The notes under the pieces are model-generated. The model saw only the letters and a list, made by a program, of their open reading frames with translations, had not been told where the DNA came from and did not search any database. A DNA stretch of 64,000 nt from Mesorhizobium sp. NFR06. Its GTDB lineage: Bacteria; Pseudomonadota; Alphaproteobacteria; Rhizobiales; Rhizobiaceae. Shown piece by piece: positions 1-9,970 of the stretch. Location: the NCBI RefSeq assembly GCF_900115245.1, contig NZ_FOVT01000006.1, positions 186,001-250,000 on the forward strand, written 5' to 3'. The position numbers were made by a program, and so were the translations under genes. Numbering within the stretch: the first letter of the stretch is position 1; each line of letters starts with the position of its first letter.

Positions 1-67
1 CGCGGCGCGGAATTTCACGTCCCTCATCCTCTCAATCCGGTCGAATTAACCGCATGTTTTCAGTTTG

Positions 68-94
68 TTAGCACTCTACAGCGGAGAGTGCTAA
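68..94. promoter_or_regulatory. CIRCE operator (HrcA binding site)
   Basis: A perfect inverted repeat TTAGCACTC-N9-GAGTGCTAA lies about 145 bp upstream of groES. It matches the CIRCE consensus with no mismatch. HrcA represses groESL through this element in many bacteria, including rhizobia. This implies HrcA-type negative control of groES-groEL here. I did not find a convincing RpoH promoter next to it. Confidence 0.95.
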
Positions 95-237
95 AATATT
101 TTGCGTCGCCCCTTGAAAGTAGAAGGAGGCAAAATTAGTTCGACATGCGCGCGATGCCGAAACGGTCGCGCGGGCCCCGCTCCGGCCCTGCCGGTCCGGA
201 GCGGACCTCTCGCAATCTTGTCCTGAAGGAGAACGAC

Positions 238-552
238 ATGACGTTCCGTCCATTGCATGATCGCGTACTCGTCCGCCGCATCGAGGCCGAGGAAAAGACG
301 GCCGGCGGCATCATCATCCCCGACACTGCCAAGGAGAAGCCACAGGAAGGCGAAGTCATCGCCGTCGGTGCGGGCGCGCGCGACGAAAGCGGCAAGCTCG
401 TCCCGCTCGACGTCAAGGTCGGCGACCGCATCCTGTTCGGCAAGTGGTCCGGCACCGAAATCAAGCTCAACGGCGAAGACCTGCTGATCATGAAGGAAAG
501 CGACGTGATGGGCGTGATCGAGCAGACCGCGACGGTCAAGCAAGCCGCCTGA
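238..552 (+). CDS. groES: Co-chaperonin GroES (Hsp10)
   Basis: This is the 104-residue lid of the GroEL folding chamber in the cytoplasm. The start [14 protein letters not shown] is typical of the family. The mobile loop that contacts GroEL lies at about residues 17-32 ([16 protein letters not shown]). The length is normal for alphaproteobacterial GroES. The start at 238 is fixed by AAGGAG at 226-231. An in-frame ATG at 145 would add 31 Arg/Pro-rich residues absent from the family, so it was rejected. groEL follows after 52 bp, so the two are almost certainly one operon. The CIRCE element upstream predicts HrcA control. Confidence 0.97.
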   Translation: MTFRPLHDRVLVRRIEAEEKTAGGIIIPDTAKEKPQEGEVIAVGAGARDESGKLVPLDVKVGDRILFGKWSGTEIKLNGEDLLIMKESDVMGVIEQTATVKQAA

Positions 553-592
553 CCGCCGCTTTATCGAATCCAGTCATGAAGCTGCCTATTGA

Positions 593-2233
<1,641 letters not shown>

Positions 2234-2250
2234 GACGCTGCCGATAGCCG

Positions 2251-2276
2251 GCTCCCGGCAACGGGAGCGAGCGTTT
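2251..2276 (+). terminator. Probable terminator after groEL
   Basis: The hairpin GCTCCCG-gcaa-CGGGAGC (2251-2268) begins 18 bases after the groEL stop. It is followed by gagcgtttt, a short T-run. It probably ends or attenuates the groESL transcript before the small gene at 2297. Confidence 0.5.
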
Positions 2277-2296
2277 TATGACGATGGGAGGTCATC

Positions 2297-2518
2297 ATGG
2301 ACGTGATGAAGGGCGACGGATCGGTACCGGCGCCGACACATCCGACAAGTGAATTCCTCGCTTATGAAGCCGAATGCCGAAGCGCGCTGACGCCGCTGCT
2401 GACAAGCCTGCTCGACGCGGCAGAGTCCGCCGGATGGAACCGGCGGACCGCGGCCTCGACGCTGATGTTCCTTGCCGCGCAGCACGTGTCGGCGGCCGAA
2501 CCATTCGCGCGGAGCTGA
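2297..2518 (+). CDS. Small hypothetical protein between groEL and htpG
   Basis: This is a 73-residue soluble ORF starting MDVMKGDGSVPAP, with GGGAGG at about 2285-2290 as ribosome binding site. I do not recognise a family. The sequence is mixed and acidic-to-neutral, with a plausible helical stretch (CRSALTPLLTSLLDAAESAG) in the middle. There is no signal peptide or membrane segment. It sits 63 bp after groEL in the same direction, so it may be transcribed by read-through with the heat-shock operon. A role in stress is only a guess from location. Confidence 0.5.
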   Translation: MDVMKGDGSVPAPTHPTSEFLAYEAECRSALTPLLTSLLDAAESAGWNRRTAASTLMFLAAQHVSAAEPFARS

Positions 2519-2605
2519 CCGAAATCCGACCTCGCCCACGCCGGCGGGGTCGTTTCGACAGCGTCGGACGGTGGTCCGATGCCTTGCGAATGGGAGAGGA
2601 TCGCC

Positions 2606-3004
2606 ATGATTGCAGGACGGTTGCGGGAATGCTTGAAAATCTTGAGATGGGAAGCCGGCGACGTCGCGCAGGAACTCGATTGTCCCCGCAACGACGTGAC
2701 GCGTTGGCTCGAAGGACGCGCGCCGGTGCCGCTGGCTGTCGCCGCCTGGATCGAGGCCCTGGTCAAGGCGCGCAGGGCGCTGCCGCCGCCGCGCCTGAGC
2801 CAGCCGCATTCCGCGATGCACACCAGGCGGACCGGGCCAGTGGTCGTTCAGGCCTTCAGCGCAAACATCGGCCGCCAGCAGCCGCAAGGGATCATCCTGC
2901 AATCCCCCTACCCGCGCCGCCATGCGCTCGCCGACGCCCATCGCTCCGGAGCGATGGGCGCGCATCCGAAAGGAGCTTCGGACCCTGAACCACGGCCACT
3001 TTGA
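2606..3004 (+). CDS. Putative small helix-turn-helix protein
   Basis: This is a 132-residue ORF. Residues 1-60 (MIAGRLRECLKILRWEAGDV... then CPRNDVTRWLEGRAPVP) read like a Cro/C1-type helix-turn-helix: two helices, then a recognition-like helix ending in RWLEGRAPVP, a common ending in XRE-like domains. The second half is Arg/Pro-rich with no recognised fold. GGAGAGG lies just upstream of the chosen ATG. A start nine codons earlier is possible but has no better ribosome site. The gene lies between groEL and htpG. It could be a local regulator or a degraded gene whose C-terminal half is no longer meaningful. Confidence 0.5.
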   Translation: MIAGRLRECLKILRWEAGDVAQELDCPRNDVTRWLEGRAPVPLAVAAWIEALVKARRALPPPRLSQPHSAMHTRRTGPVVVQAFSANIGRQQPQGIILQSPYPRRHALADAHRSGAMGAHPKGASDPEPRPL

Positions 3005-3324
3005 GGAACCCGTCACATCCTGTCGCCATGAGGTTGCCGGCTCGGCTCAAAAACCGTGACGCAAGGCCCGTGTCCTGCCTCAGGATGGTTGGCGGCGAAC
3101 AGCATCAGCGCGCATGCCATCGCTCCGGACGCCTGCAAGCCGGGAGATCGACGCGGAACGCATCGGGCAACCCTTGTTGCCTTCGCCGGCCGCCCCGATA
3201 TTCTGGTGCCGGACACATGTTTCGCCGGCGCCGGCGGTGCCTCAAGCATGCTCAACAATGCCTGAAAATCGAAACCCGGCGCATGCCGGCGTGGCGGACG
3301 AAAAGACTAACGCGGGAATTCTGA
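3005..3324. other. Intergenic region upstream of htpG, nothing recognised
   Basis: This 320-bp region has no supported gene. Several open frames cross it on both strands, but none has a ribosome site plus a protein-like composition. No CIRCE copy is present. The htpG promoter should lie in its 3' half, but I could not assign it to a sigma factor. Confidence 0.5.
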
Positions 3325-5217
3325 ATGACGACGGACACCAAGCAAACTGAAACCAGGACATTCGAGGCGGACGTCTCGCGGCTGCTGCACTTGATGGTGC
3401 ACTCGGTCTATTCGGACCGCGACGTCTTCCTGCGCGAGCTGATCTCCAACGCGGCCGACGCCTGCGAGAAGCTGCGTTTCGAAGCGGTCAGCCGGCCCGA
3501 GCTGCTGGGCGGCGATCCGAAGCCGCGCATCACCATTGCCGCCCACCCGGACAACAAGCAGCTTGTCGTGGAGGACAACGGCATCGGCATGAGCCGCGAC
3601 GAGATGGCCGAGGCGCTGGGCACGATCGCGCGCTCGGGCACGCGCGCCTTCATGGAGCGCGTCGAAGCCGGCAAGGCGGCGGAAGACTCACAGCTCATCG
3701 GCCAGTTCGGCGTCGGCTTCTACTCGGCCTTCATGGTCGCCGACCGGGTCGACGTCATCAGCCGCCTGGCCGGCAGCGACGAGGCCTTCCGCTGGTCCTC
3801 CGACGGCAAGGGCACCTATGAAATCGCGCCGGCGCCGCTCGAGGCGGCGCCCAAGCGCGGCACCCGCGTCGTGCTGCACCTGATGGAAGACGCCTCCTCC
3901 TACACCACGCCCTACCGGCTTGAAGGATTGGCGAAGTCGCAGTCGGGCCATGTGCCGGTGCCGATCGCGCTCGTCGAAAAACCCGGCGCCGAGCCGCGCG
4001 ACGTCGCCGACGGCACCGCGCTCTGGGTTCGGCAAAAAAGCGAAATCAAGCCGGAGGAATACACCGACTTCTACCGCAGCGTTGCCGGCCAGTATGACGA
4101 GCCGGCCTCGACCATCCACTTCCGCGCCGAGGGCCGGCAGGAATACAGCGTGCTTGCCTTCGTGCCGGGATCGCGGCCGTTCGACCTTTTCGACCAGGAC
4201 CGCAAGGGCCGCATGAAGCTTTATGTGCGGCGCGTCTTCATCACCGACGATGCAGATGTGCTGCCGCGCTACCTGCGCTTCGTGCGCGGCCTGGTCGATT
4301 CCGCCGACCTGCCGCTCAACGTCTCGCGCGAGATGATCCAGGAAAGTCCGCTGCTCGCCGCGATCCGCAAGGGCGTGACCAACCGCGTGCTTGGCGACCT
4401 CGCCAAAACAGCCGAAAACGACGCCGAGGCTTATGCCAAGATCTGGGAGAATTTCGGCGTCGTGCTCAAGGAGGGCCTCTACGAGGACTACGAGCGGCGC
4501 GAACAGCTGTTGAAGCTCGCGCGCTTCCGCTCGACGGCTTCGGGCGAGGCGCTGCGCAGCCTTGCCGACTACGTCGCGGCAATGAAGGCAGGGCAGAAGG
4601 CGATCTTCTTCATGGCCGGCGACGACCGCGCCCGGCTCGAGGCCTCGCCGCAGCTCGAAGGTTTTCGCGCGCGCGGCGTCGAGGTGCTGCTGCTCACCGA
4701 TCCGGTCGACAGTTTCTGGACGACGATGGCGCCGGAATTCGACGGCAAGCCGTTCAAGTCGGTGACGCAGGGCGGCGCCGACCTTTCCGACATTGCGCTG
4801 CCCGACGATGCCGCGAAGCCGGAGACCGAGACGTCATCGGACATCGCGTCCTTCCTGGCCTTCGTGAAGACCGCGCTTGGCGAGCACGTCTCGGACGTGA
4901 GGGCTTCCGACCGGCTGACCGAAAGCGCGGTCTGCCTCGTGGCGCCCGAGCACGGCCCCGACCGCCAGTTCGAGCGCCTGCTCAACGCCGCCGGCCGGCT
5001 CGACAAGGCCGCCAAGCCGATCCTCGAGATCAACCCGCGCCATGAGCGCGTCGCGGCGCTGGCGAAACTCGGCGAAGACGAAAAGGCGTTCAAGGAAGAC
5101 GCCGCGCATCTGCTCTACGACGAAGCGCGCGTGCTGGACGGCGACAAGCCGGCGGACGCCAAGGCCTTCTCGGCGCGCCTTGCGCGGCTGATCGATCGCG
5201 GGTTGGCGAAGGGGTGA
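3325..5217 (+). CDS. htpG: Molecular chaperone HtpG (Hsp90)
   Basis: This 630-residue cytoplasmic Hsp90-family ATPase chaperone has the normal bacterial length. The N-terminal GHKL ATPase motifs are intact: ELISNA near residue 39, DNGIGMS near 89 and IGQFGVGFYSAF near 129. The middle domain (about 230-490) and C-terminal dimerisation domain follow without interruption. The start MTTDTKQTETRTFEADVSRLL is typical. It lies about 1.1 kb downstream of groEL in the same direction, which makes this a heat-shock island. The long intergenic stretch suggests its own promoter. Confidence 0.96.
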   Translation: MTTDTKQTETRTFEADVSRLLHLMVHSVYSDRDVFLRELISNAADACEKLRFEAVSRPELLGGDPKPRITIAAHPDNKQLVVEDNGIGMSRDEMAEALGTIARSGTRAFMERVEAGKAAEDSQLIGQFGVGFYSAFMVADRVDVISRLAGSDEAFRWSSDGKGTYEIAPAPLEAAPKRGTRVVLHLMEDASSYTTPYRLEGLAKSQSGHVPVPIALVEKPGAEPRDVADGTALWVRQKSEIKPEEYTDFYRSVAGQYDEPASTIHFRAEGRQEYSVLAFVPGSRPFDLFDQDRKGRMKLYVRRVFITDDADVLPRYLRFVRGLVDSADLPLNVSREMIQESPLLAAIRKGVTNRVLGDLAKTAENDAEAYAKIWENFGVVLKEGLYEDYERREQLLKLARFRSTASGEALRSLADYVAAMKAGQKAIFFMAGDDRARLEASPQLEGFRARGVEVLLLTDPVDSFWTTMAPEFDGKPFKSVTQGGADLSDIALPDDAAKPETETSSDIASFLAFVKTALGEHVSDVRASDRLTESAVCLVAPEHGPDRQFERLLNAAGRLDKAAKPILEINPRHERVAALAKLGEDEKAFKEDAAHLLYDEARVLDGDKPADAKAFSARLARLIDRGLAKG

Positions 5218-5250
5218 GCGGGTCCAGCAAGGAGGCGCATCTCGCCTCGC

Positions 5251-5421
5251 CGTCATCCTAGGGCGAAGCAAGGAGCGAAGCGACGCGCGCGGACCCTAGG
5301 ATCCATGCCGTTCCATTAAGGCGTTGCTGCGGTTACAGAATTCTGCGCCGTGGCGCGCTGCGGCAGAGGTCACGGCATGGCAACTGTGTTCATGTCAAGC
5401 CGGTCAAGCCCGAGGATGACG
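5251..5421. repeat. Dispersed mosaic palindromic repeat, copy 1
   Basis: This 171-bp intergenic element is bounded by CGTCATCCTAGGG on the left and GAGGATGACG on the right. Each end also carries an internal palindrome (CGTCATCCTAGGG pairs with CCCTAGGAT). It matches, in inverted orientation, the element at 41923-42085: both ends match closely, while the middle shares only blocks such as CAGAATTCTG. This pattern of conserved ends and a variable middle resembles the RIME class of rhizobial intergenic mosaic elements. No ORF of its own. Confidence 0.85.
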
Positions 5422-5456
5422 ACCGGAGCGGCGTCGGATCAGCATAGAGCCTTCCC

Positions 5457-7079
5457 CTACCCCCTCAGCCCCGGCGCTTCCTGGCCGGTGCGGGCGACAT
5501 ATTCGGTATAGCCGCCGCCATAGGTGTGGACGCCGTCGGGCGTCAGCTCCAGCACGCGGTTGGACAGCGCGGCCAGGAAATGGCGGTCGTGCGAGACGAA
5601 GAGCATCGTGCCTTCATATTGCGACAGCGCCTCGATCAGCATCTGCTTGGTGGTGATGTCGAGGTGGTTGGTCGGCTCGTCGAGCACCAGAAGGTTGGGC
5701 GGATCGAACAGCATAAGCGCCATCACCAGCCGCGCCTTCTCGCCGCCTGACAACACGCGGCACTTCTTCTCGATCTCGTCGCCGGAAAAGCCGAAGCAAC
5801 CGGCAAGCGCCCGGAGCGGTGCCTGGCCGGCCTGCGGGAAATTATCCTCCAGCGTCTGGAAGACAGTGCGCTCGCCGTCGAGCAGCTCCATGGCGTGCTG
5901 GGCGAAATAGCCCATCTTGACGCTGGGTCCCCTGGCCACCGTGCCCGTGTCCGGCTCGGAGGCGCCGGCCACCAGCTTGAGCAGCGTCGACTTGCCGGCG
6001 CCGTTGACGCCCATGACGCACCAGCGTTCGCGGCGGCGAATCTGGAAGTCGAGGCCCGAATAGATCGAGCGGCTGCCATAGGCCTTGTGGATGCCCTTCA
6101 GCGTCGCCACGTCCTCGCCGCAGCGCGGCGCCGGCTGGAATTCGAAAGCCACCGTCTGACGGCGCTTCGGCGGCTCGACGCGATCGATCTTGTCGAGCTT
6201 CTTCACCCGGCTCTGCACCTGGGCGGCGTGCGAGGCGCGCGCCTTGAAGCGCTCGATGAAGGCGATCTCCTTGGCCAGCATCGCCTGCTGGCGCTCGAAC
6301 TGCGCCTGCAATTGCTTGTCGGCCAGCGCGCGCTGCTCCTGGTAGAATTCGTAATTGCCGGAATAGGAGGTCAGCGCGCCCGCGTCGATCTCGATGATCT
6401 TGTTGACGATGCGGTTCATGAACTCGCGGTCGTGCGAGGTCATCAGCAGGGCGCCGTCATAGTCCTTGAGGAATTTTTCCAGCCAGATCAGGCTTTCGAG
6501 GTCGAGATGGTTCGACGGCTCGTCGAGCAGCATGACGTCGGGCCGCATCAACAGGATGCGGGCGAGCGCGACGCGCATCTTCCAGCCACCGGAGAGCTTT
6601 GAAACGTCGCCGTCCATCATCTCCTGCGAGAAGCCGAGGCCGTCGAGCACCTCGCGGGCGCGGCCGTCGAGCGCATAGCCGTCGAGCTCCTCGAAGCGAT
6701 GCTGCAGCTCGCCGTAGCGCTCGATGATTTCGTCCATCTCGTCGGCGCGTTCCGGATCGCCCATGGCGTGCTCGAGCTCGCGCATCTCGGCGGCCACCGC
6801 GCTGACCGGCCCGGCGCCCTCCATCACTTCCGCCACCGCGCTCATACCGCCCATATCGCCGACATCCTGGCTGAAATAGCCGATGGTGACGCCGCGATCG
6901 ACCGAGACCTGGCCTTCGTCGGGCTGCTCCTCTGCGGTGATCATCCGGAACAGCGTGGTCTTGCCGGCGCCGTTCGGGCCGACCAGCCCGACCTTCTCGC
7001 CCTTCTGCAAGGCGGCCGAGGCTTCGATGAAGACGATCTGTCGGCCGTTCTGCTTGCCGATATTTTCAAGACGAATCAT
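5457..7079 (-). CDS. ABC-F family ATPase (Uup/YheS-like)
   Basis: This 540-residue soluble protein has two ABC ATPase domains in tandem and no membrane part, which defines the ABC-F class. Such proteins act on ribosomes. The first Walker A is GPNGAGKTT, with signature LSGGWKMRVALAR and Walker B MLLDEPSNHLD. The second set is GVNGAGKST, LSGGEKAR and LVLDEPTNHLD. The charged inter-domain linker (about residues 240-320) is present. I chose the start MIRLENIGK because the family begins this way; an upstream in-frame ATG at 7184 would add 35 basic residues. The exact subgroup (Uup, EttA or YheS) cannot be settled by eye. No operon partner is seen. Confidence 0.93.
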   Translation of the reverse strand: MIRLENIGKQNGRQIVFIEASAALQKGEKVGLVGPNGAGKTTLFRMITAEEQPDEGQVSVDRGVTIGYFSQDVGDMGGMSAVAEVMEGAGPVSAVAAEMRELEHAMGDPERADEMDEIIERYGELQHRFEELDGYALDGRAREVLDGLGFSQEMMDGDVSKLSGGWKMRVALARILLMRPDVMLLDEPSNHLDLESLIWLEKFLKDYDGALLMTSHDREFMNRIVNKIIEIDAGALTSYSGNYEFYQEQRALADKQLQAQFERQQAMLAKEIAFIERFKARASHAAQVQSRVKKLDKIDRVEPPKRRQTVAFEFQPAPRCGEDVATLKGIHKAYGSRSIYSGLDFQIRRRERWCVMGVNGAGKSTLLKLVAGASEPDTGTVARGPSVKMGYFAQHAMELLDGERTVFQTLEDNFPQAGQAPLRALAGCFGFSGDEIEKKCRVLSGGEKARLVMALMLFDPPNLLVLDEPTNHLDITTKQMLIEALSQYEGTMLFVSHDRHFLAALSNRVLELTPDGVHTYGGGYTEYVARTGQEAPGLRG

Positions 7080-7328
7080 GAAAGGGATCCGGAATGCTTG
7101 TTTGGGTGTGAGGAAATTGCGCCGGCCCTTACGCGATGGCGCATGCCGAGGGAAGAGGCAGAAGCGCCGCATCCGTTCCTTCATCGGCGGCCCTCCGGAC
7201 GCTCAAGCACCCAGAAATCCTCCGAAAGGCGAAGACAGGCCGCCGTGGGAATGACTCGCGTCGCGGCCCAATCGAGCGCTTACTGCTGGAGCTAATCGTT
7301 GATGGGCTCTGGCAAAGGGAGGTCAACC

Positions 7329-7655
7329 ATGGCCATGTATCTTACGCGCTTCAGCTACACGCCCGAGACATGGGCGCGCATGATCGAAAACCCCGAAGAT
7401 CGACGCAAGGCGGCCCGCTCATACATCGAGTCCGTGGGTGGAAAGCTGCACGGGTTCTGGTATGCGTTCGGCGAGCACGACGGCTGGAACCTATGGGAGG
7501 CGCCGGACAATGTGTCGATGGCATCCGTCATGCTTGCAATCGGAGCGGGCGGCGCGCTCTCCTCCAGCGAGACCACAGTGCTGCTCAGCGTCGAGGAAAC
7601 GCTTGAGGCGCTCGGCAAGGCAAAGTCGATCCGATATCGCCGGCCGGGAGCATAG
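7329..7655 (+). CDS. GYD domain-containing protein
   Basis: This 108-residue protein starts MAMYLTRFSYTPETWARMIENP. It has the small alpha/beta pattern of the GYD family, including SVGGKLHGFWYAFGEHDGWNLWEAP, in which the family's Gly-Tyr-Asp position reads E-H-D-G. It is predicted cytosolic, and the family has no firmly known reaction. GGGAGG at 7317-7322 supports the ATG at 7329; a second ATG two codons later is also possible. It converges with the oxygenase gene at 7683, with only 27 bp between them. Confidence 0.8.
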   Translation: MAMYLTRFSYTPETWARMIENPEDRRKAARSYIESVGGKLHGFWYAFGEHDGWNLWEAPDNVSMASVMLAIGAGGALSSSETTVLLSVEETLEALGKAKSIRYRRPGA

Positions 7656-7664
7656 CGGACGAAA

Positions 7665-7684
7665 GAGGCCACTCGAACGGCCTC
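7665..7684. terminator. Short bidirectional terminator-like stem
   Basis: The hairpin GAGGCC-actcgaac-GGCCTC lies between the converging genes ending at 7655 and 7683, overlapping the last codon of the minus-strand gene. It has no strong T-run, so the call is weak. Confidence 0.35.
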
Positions 7685-8426
7685 ACCTCGCGTCGTGGAA
7701 GATGATGCCGACCGTGTGCCGCCGCCCCGAGCGCAAGCGGCTGACGCCATGGCGCAGATTCACGCGGTAGTAGCCCTTGGTGCCCTGCACAGGGCGGTTG
7801 TGCACGGCGAAGATCACTGCGTCGCCTTTTCTCAGCGGGACAACCTCGGCGCGACTTTGCATGCGCGGGCGCTGTTCGGTCAGCACGAACTCGCCGCCGG
7901 TAAAATCCTCGCCGGGCTCTGACAACAGGATCGCCACCTGCAGGGGAAAGGCGAGCGCGCCGTAGAGGTCCTGGTGCAGGCAGTTGAAGTCGCCGGGACC
8001 GTATTGGAGAAGCAGCGGCGTCGGCTTGGTCTGGCCCTCGGCGTGACAGCGCTCCAGGAAAGCGGCGTGGTCAGCGGGATAGCGCTGTGCCACATTCATC
8101 TTCTCGTTCCAGTCATTGGCGACAGTGGCGAGCCGCGGATAGAGGGCTGAGCGCAAGCCGTCGATCAGATCGGGGAGCGGATAGCGGAAATAGCGGTACT
8201 CGCCTTTGCCGAAGCCGTGGCGCGCCATGACCACATGACTGCGGAAATGCTCCTCCTGTGGATAGAGCGCGGCGAGATCGGCGCATTCTTCCGCCGACAG
8301 CAGGCCGGGCATGACTGCGCAGCCATGGGCGTTGAGATCGGAGACGAGGGCGCGCCAGTCTTGTGCCGCGACGCGGGATTCGGCGGAGCGGCTGACGCGC
8401 TTGGTGTTCAGGGAATGGATGGTCAT
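7683..8426 (-). CDS. 2-oxoglutarate/Fe(II)-dependent oxygenase family protein
   Basis: This 247-residue protein has the double-stranded beta-helix iron-site pattern: His151-x-Asp153 (NCLHQDLYG) and a distal His at 209 or 226, with Arg near 221-225 (YYRVNLRHG) as a likely 2-oxoglutarate anchor. The stretch FPLQVAILLSEPGEDFTGGEF is typical of bacterial 2OG oxygenases often found beside alkylation-repair genes; no such gene is adjacent here. The substrate is unknown. The start at 8426 has GGGAG upstream. A longer frame to 8600 would run into a dispersed repeat (8518-8566), which argues against it. Confidence 0.8.
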   Translation of the reverse strand: MTIHSLNTKRVSRSAESRVAAQDWRALVSDLNAHGCAVMPGLLSAEECADLAALYPQEEHFRSHVVMARHGFGKGEYRYFRYPLPDLIDGLRSALYPRLATVANDWNEKMNVAQRYPADHAAFLERCHAEGQTKPTPLLLQYGPGDFNCLHQDLYGALAFPLQVAILLSEPGEDFTGGEFVLTEQRPRMQSRAEVVPLRKGDAVIFAVHNRPVQGTKGYYRVNLRHGVSRLRSGRRHTVGIIFHDAR

Positions 8427-8517
8427 GGGTTGGCTCCCTTGCTTGCCATCAAAGTGGGGCGAAGGAGGCGTGACGGCCACCCGATTCCTGCGGAAGTGAG
8501 TAGGGTCGTCGAAGCGC

Positions 8518-8692
8518 TGATCTCCCCCCTTGTGGGGGAGATGCCCGGCAGGGCAGAGGGGGGCGCGAAGGATCGCGACGTTTCCGAATTTCATTTTCAC
8601 GCCGGGCCGTGCTGATCGCAGTCTCGCGGAGACGCCGGCGGGACAGCGCCCCCCTCTGGCCTGCCGGCCATCTCCCCCACAAGGGGGGAGAT
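8518..8692. repeat. Paired inverted copies of a G/C-run repeat
   Basis: Two copies of one sequence face each other. The left copy (8518-8566) reads TGATCTCCCCCCTTGTGGGG, then GAGATGCCCGGCAGGGCAGA. The right copy (8646-8692) is its reverse complement. Together they could fold into a hairpin about 175 nt long in the gap between two minus-strand genes. Related copies occur at 37421-37455 and 59622-59775. Confidence 0.85.
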
Positions 8693-8699
8693 CGCAGCT

Positions 8700-9224
8700 T
8701 TATCGCCGCCGATATCCCTCCAGCTCCGGATCGAGCTCCACCTTCACCGCATTGGTGAACACGCAGGTCGCCACCATGATGCCGGCGAAGGCGGTGAGGT
8801 TGACCAGCAGCGTCTCGTCGTAGCGCGCCTTGAGCGCGGCCCAGGTCTTGTCCGTAACGGCGTTGGCGTCGGCGGCGACGGCCTTGCCGAAGGCGATCAG
8901 CAGCGCCTCGTCGGCGGTCGGCGCGATCGCTTCGGGGTCGAGGCCGGACTCGATCAGCGCGCGGCGGAAGAAGGTCACCGGGACTTCGGCGCGCATCGTC
9001 TCGGCGATCGCCTTCGAGAACAGCCAGATGGCGCGGTCGTCGAGCGTGGGCCGCAGCAGATCGCGCAACGTGAACCATTCCGCGTAGATGCGGTGGGCGG
9101 CCGGCGAGTGGAGCAGGATGCGCTTCATGTTGGTCATGCGGCCGCGCAGCGCGAGCTCCCTGTCGTGCTCGGCGCGGATTTCCGGCGAGGCCGTCGCGTA
9201 GTCGATCGCGGAGAGATGCGCCAT
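8700..9224 (-). CDS. Carboxymuconolactone decarboxylase (AhpD-like) family protein
   Basis: This 174-residue all-helical protein fits the AhpD-like fold, for example SPAAHRIYAEWFTLRDLL and SKAIAETMRAEVPVTFF. The usual CxxC redox motif is not seen, so it is probably not a disulfide reductase of the AhpD type. It starts right after the OsmC gene (stop at 9230) and is probably translated with it. Either ATG 9224 or GTG 9233, which overlaps the upstream stop as GTGA, could be the start. Pairing with OsmC suggests peroxide or electrophile defence, by inference. Confidence 0.7.
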   Translation of the reverse strand: MAHLSAIDYATASPEIRAEHDRELALRGRMTNMKRILLHSPAAHRIYAEWFTLRDLLRPTLDDRAIWLFSKAIAETMRAEVPVTFFRRALIESGLDPEAIAPTADEALLIAFGKAVAADANAVTDKTWAALKARYDETLLVNLTAFAGIMVATCVFTNAVKVELDPELEGYRRR

Positions 9225-9229
9225 CGGCC

Positions 9230-9652
9230 TCACCCGAGCGTGGCGTGAAGTGCCGGCGCGCCGCGCAGCGTGTTGGAGACGGTGCAGATGTCCTCGGCGT
9301 CCGCCAGGATCCGCTGCTTCGTCGCCGCATCGAGGTCGCCGGTGATCTCCAATCTGACGGTGAATGTCTCGACCCGCGACGGCTCGTCCTTCGCCTTCTC
9401 GCCGCCGACATCCGCCCGCACTTCGCCAAGCCGGTCGGCAACGCCGAGGCGGGTGGCGGCGATGCGGGCGCTGAGCACCATGCAGGCGGCCAACGAGGCA
9501 TGGAGCAAATCGAGCGGGCTGAAGCCGGGCGCGCTCACCGAAGTCACCACGTCGACCGCGCCGCCGGTCGGCGTCGTCACCGCCGGCAAGCCGCCCGGTG
9601 GGAGAACGGCGAGCGCGCCGGTGGCGCGGGTTCTGATTTTGAGCTCGCTCAT
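9230..9652 (-). CDS. OsmC/Ohr family protein
   Basis: This 140-residue protein belongs to the family of thiol peroxidases that detoxify organic hydroperoxides using two cysteines. The expected first Cys is in LHASLAACMVLSARIAA and the second in AEDICTVSNTL. The family-typical SPLDLLHASLAACM segment is clear. The start at 9652 has AAGGA about 8 bases upstream; longer frames are low-complexity. It forms a two-gene unit with the AhpD-like gene downstream. It is predicted cytosolic. Confidence 0.88.
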   Translation of the reverse strand: MSELKIRTRATGALAVLPPGGLPAVTTPTGGAVDVVTSVSAPGFSPLDLLHASLAACMVLSARIAATRLGVADRLGEVRADVGGEKAKDEPSRVETFTVRLEITGDLDAATKQRILADAEDICTVSNTLRGAPALHATLG

Positions 9653-9730
9653 GGGATGTCCTTCGTCCGACCTGGCAAGCATCAATAGCGGACCGGAATT
9701 CGTGAGGACAACCGGTAATGTTCGGCGCTG

Positions 9731-9866
9731 CCCCTCATTGTCCTGCCGGACATTTCTCCCCGTATAGTGACGGGGAGAAAGGGCCTGTCGCGCGCGACGG
9801 CACTTGCCTTCTCCCCGTTCACGGGGAGAAGGTGCCCGAAGGGCGGATGAGGGGCGGCGCGGCGCC
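9731..9866. repeat. Inverted repeat pair with ctCCCCG hairpins
   Basis: Two short hairpins (TTTCTCCCCG-tatagtga-CGGGGAGAAA and CCTTCTCCCCGTTCACGGGG) lie inside a larger inverted arrangement. The flanks GCGCTGCCCCTCAT and ATGAGGGGCGGCGC are reverse complements of each other. No gene lies between 9653 and 9970, so this intergenic space is mainly repeat. Confidence 0.75.
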
Positions 9867-9970
9867 GGCAAATTGGTCTTTTCGCCCTACGAGGCCCCCC
9901 TCTTCCGTCCGCTTCGCGGCCACCTCTCCCCCGCCTTTGGCGGGCTGCAAGGAACCGCGTTCCGAAAACG

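Noticed and set aside
145..237. In-frame upstream start giving groES 31 extra residues
   Set aside because: The added segment is Arg/Pro-rich and absent from the GroES family. AAGGAG lies just before the ATG at 238.
95..237. RpoH (heat-shock sigma) promoter for groES
   Set aside because: CTTGAAAG at about 113-120 resembles a -35 element, but no matching -10 at proper spacing was found.
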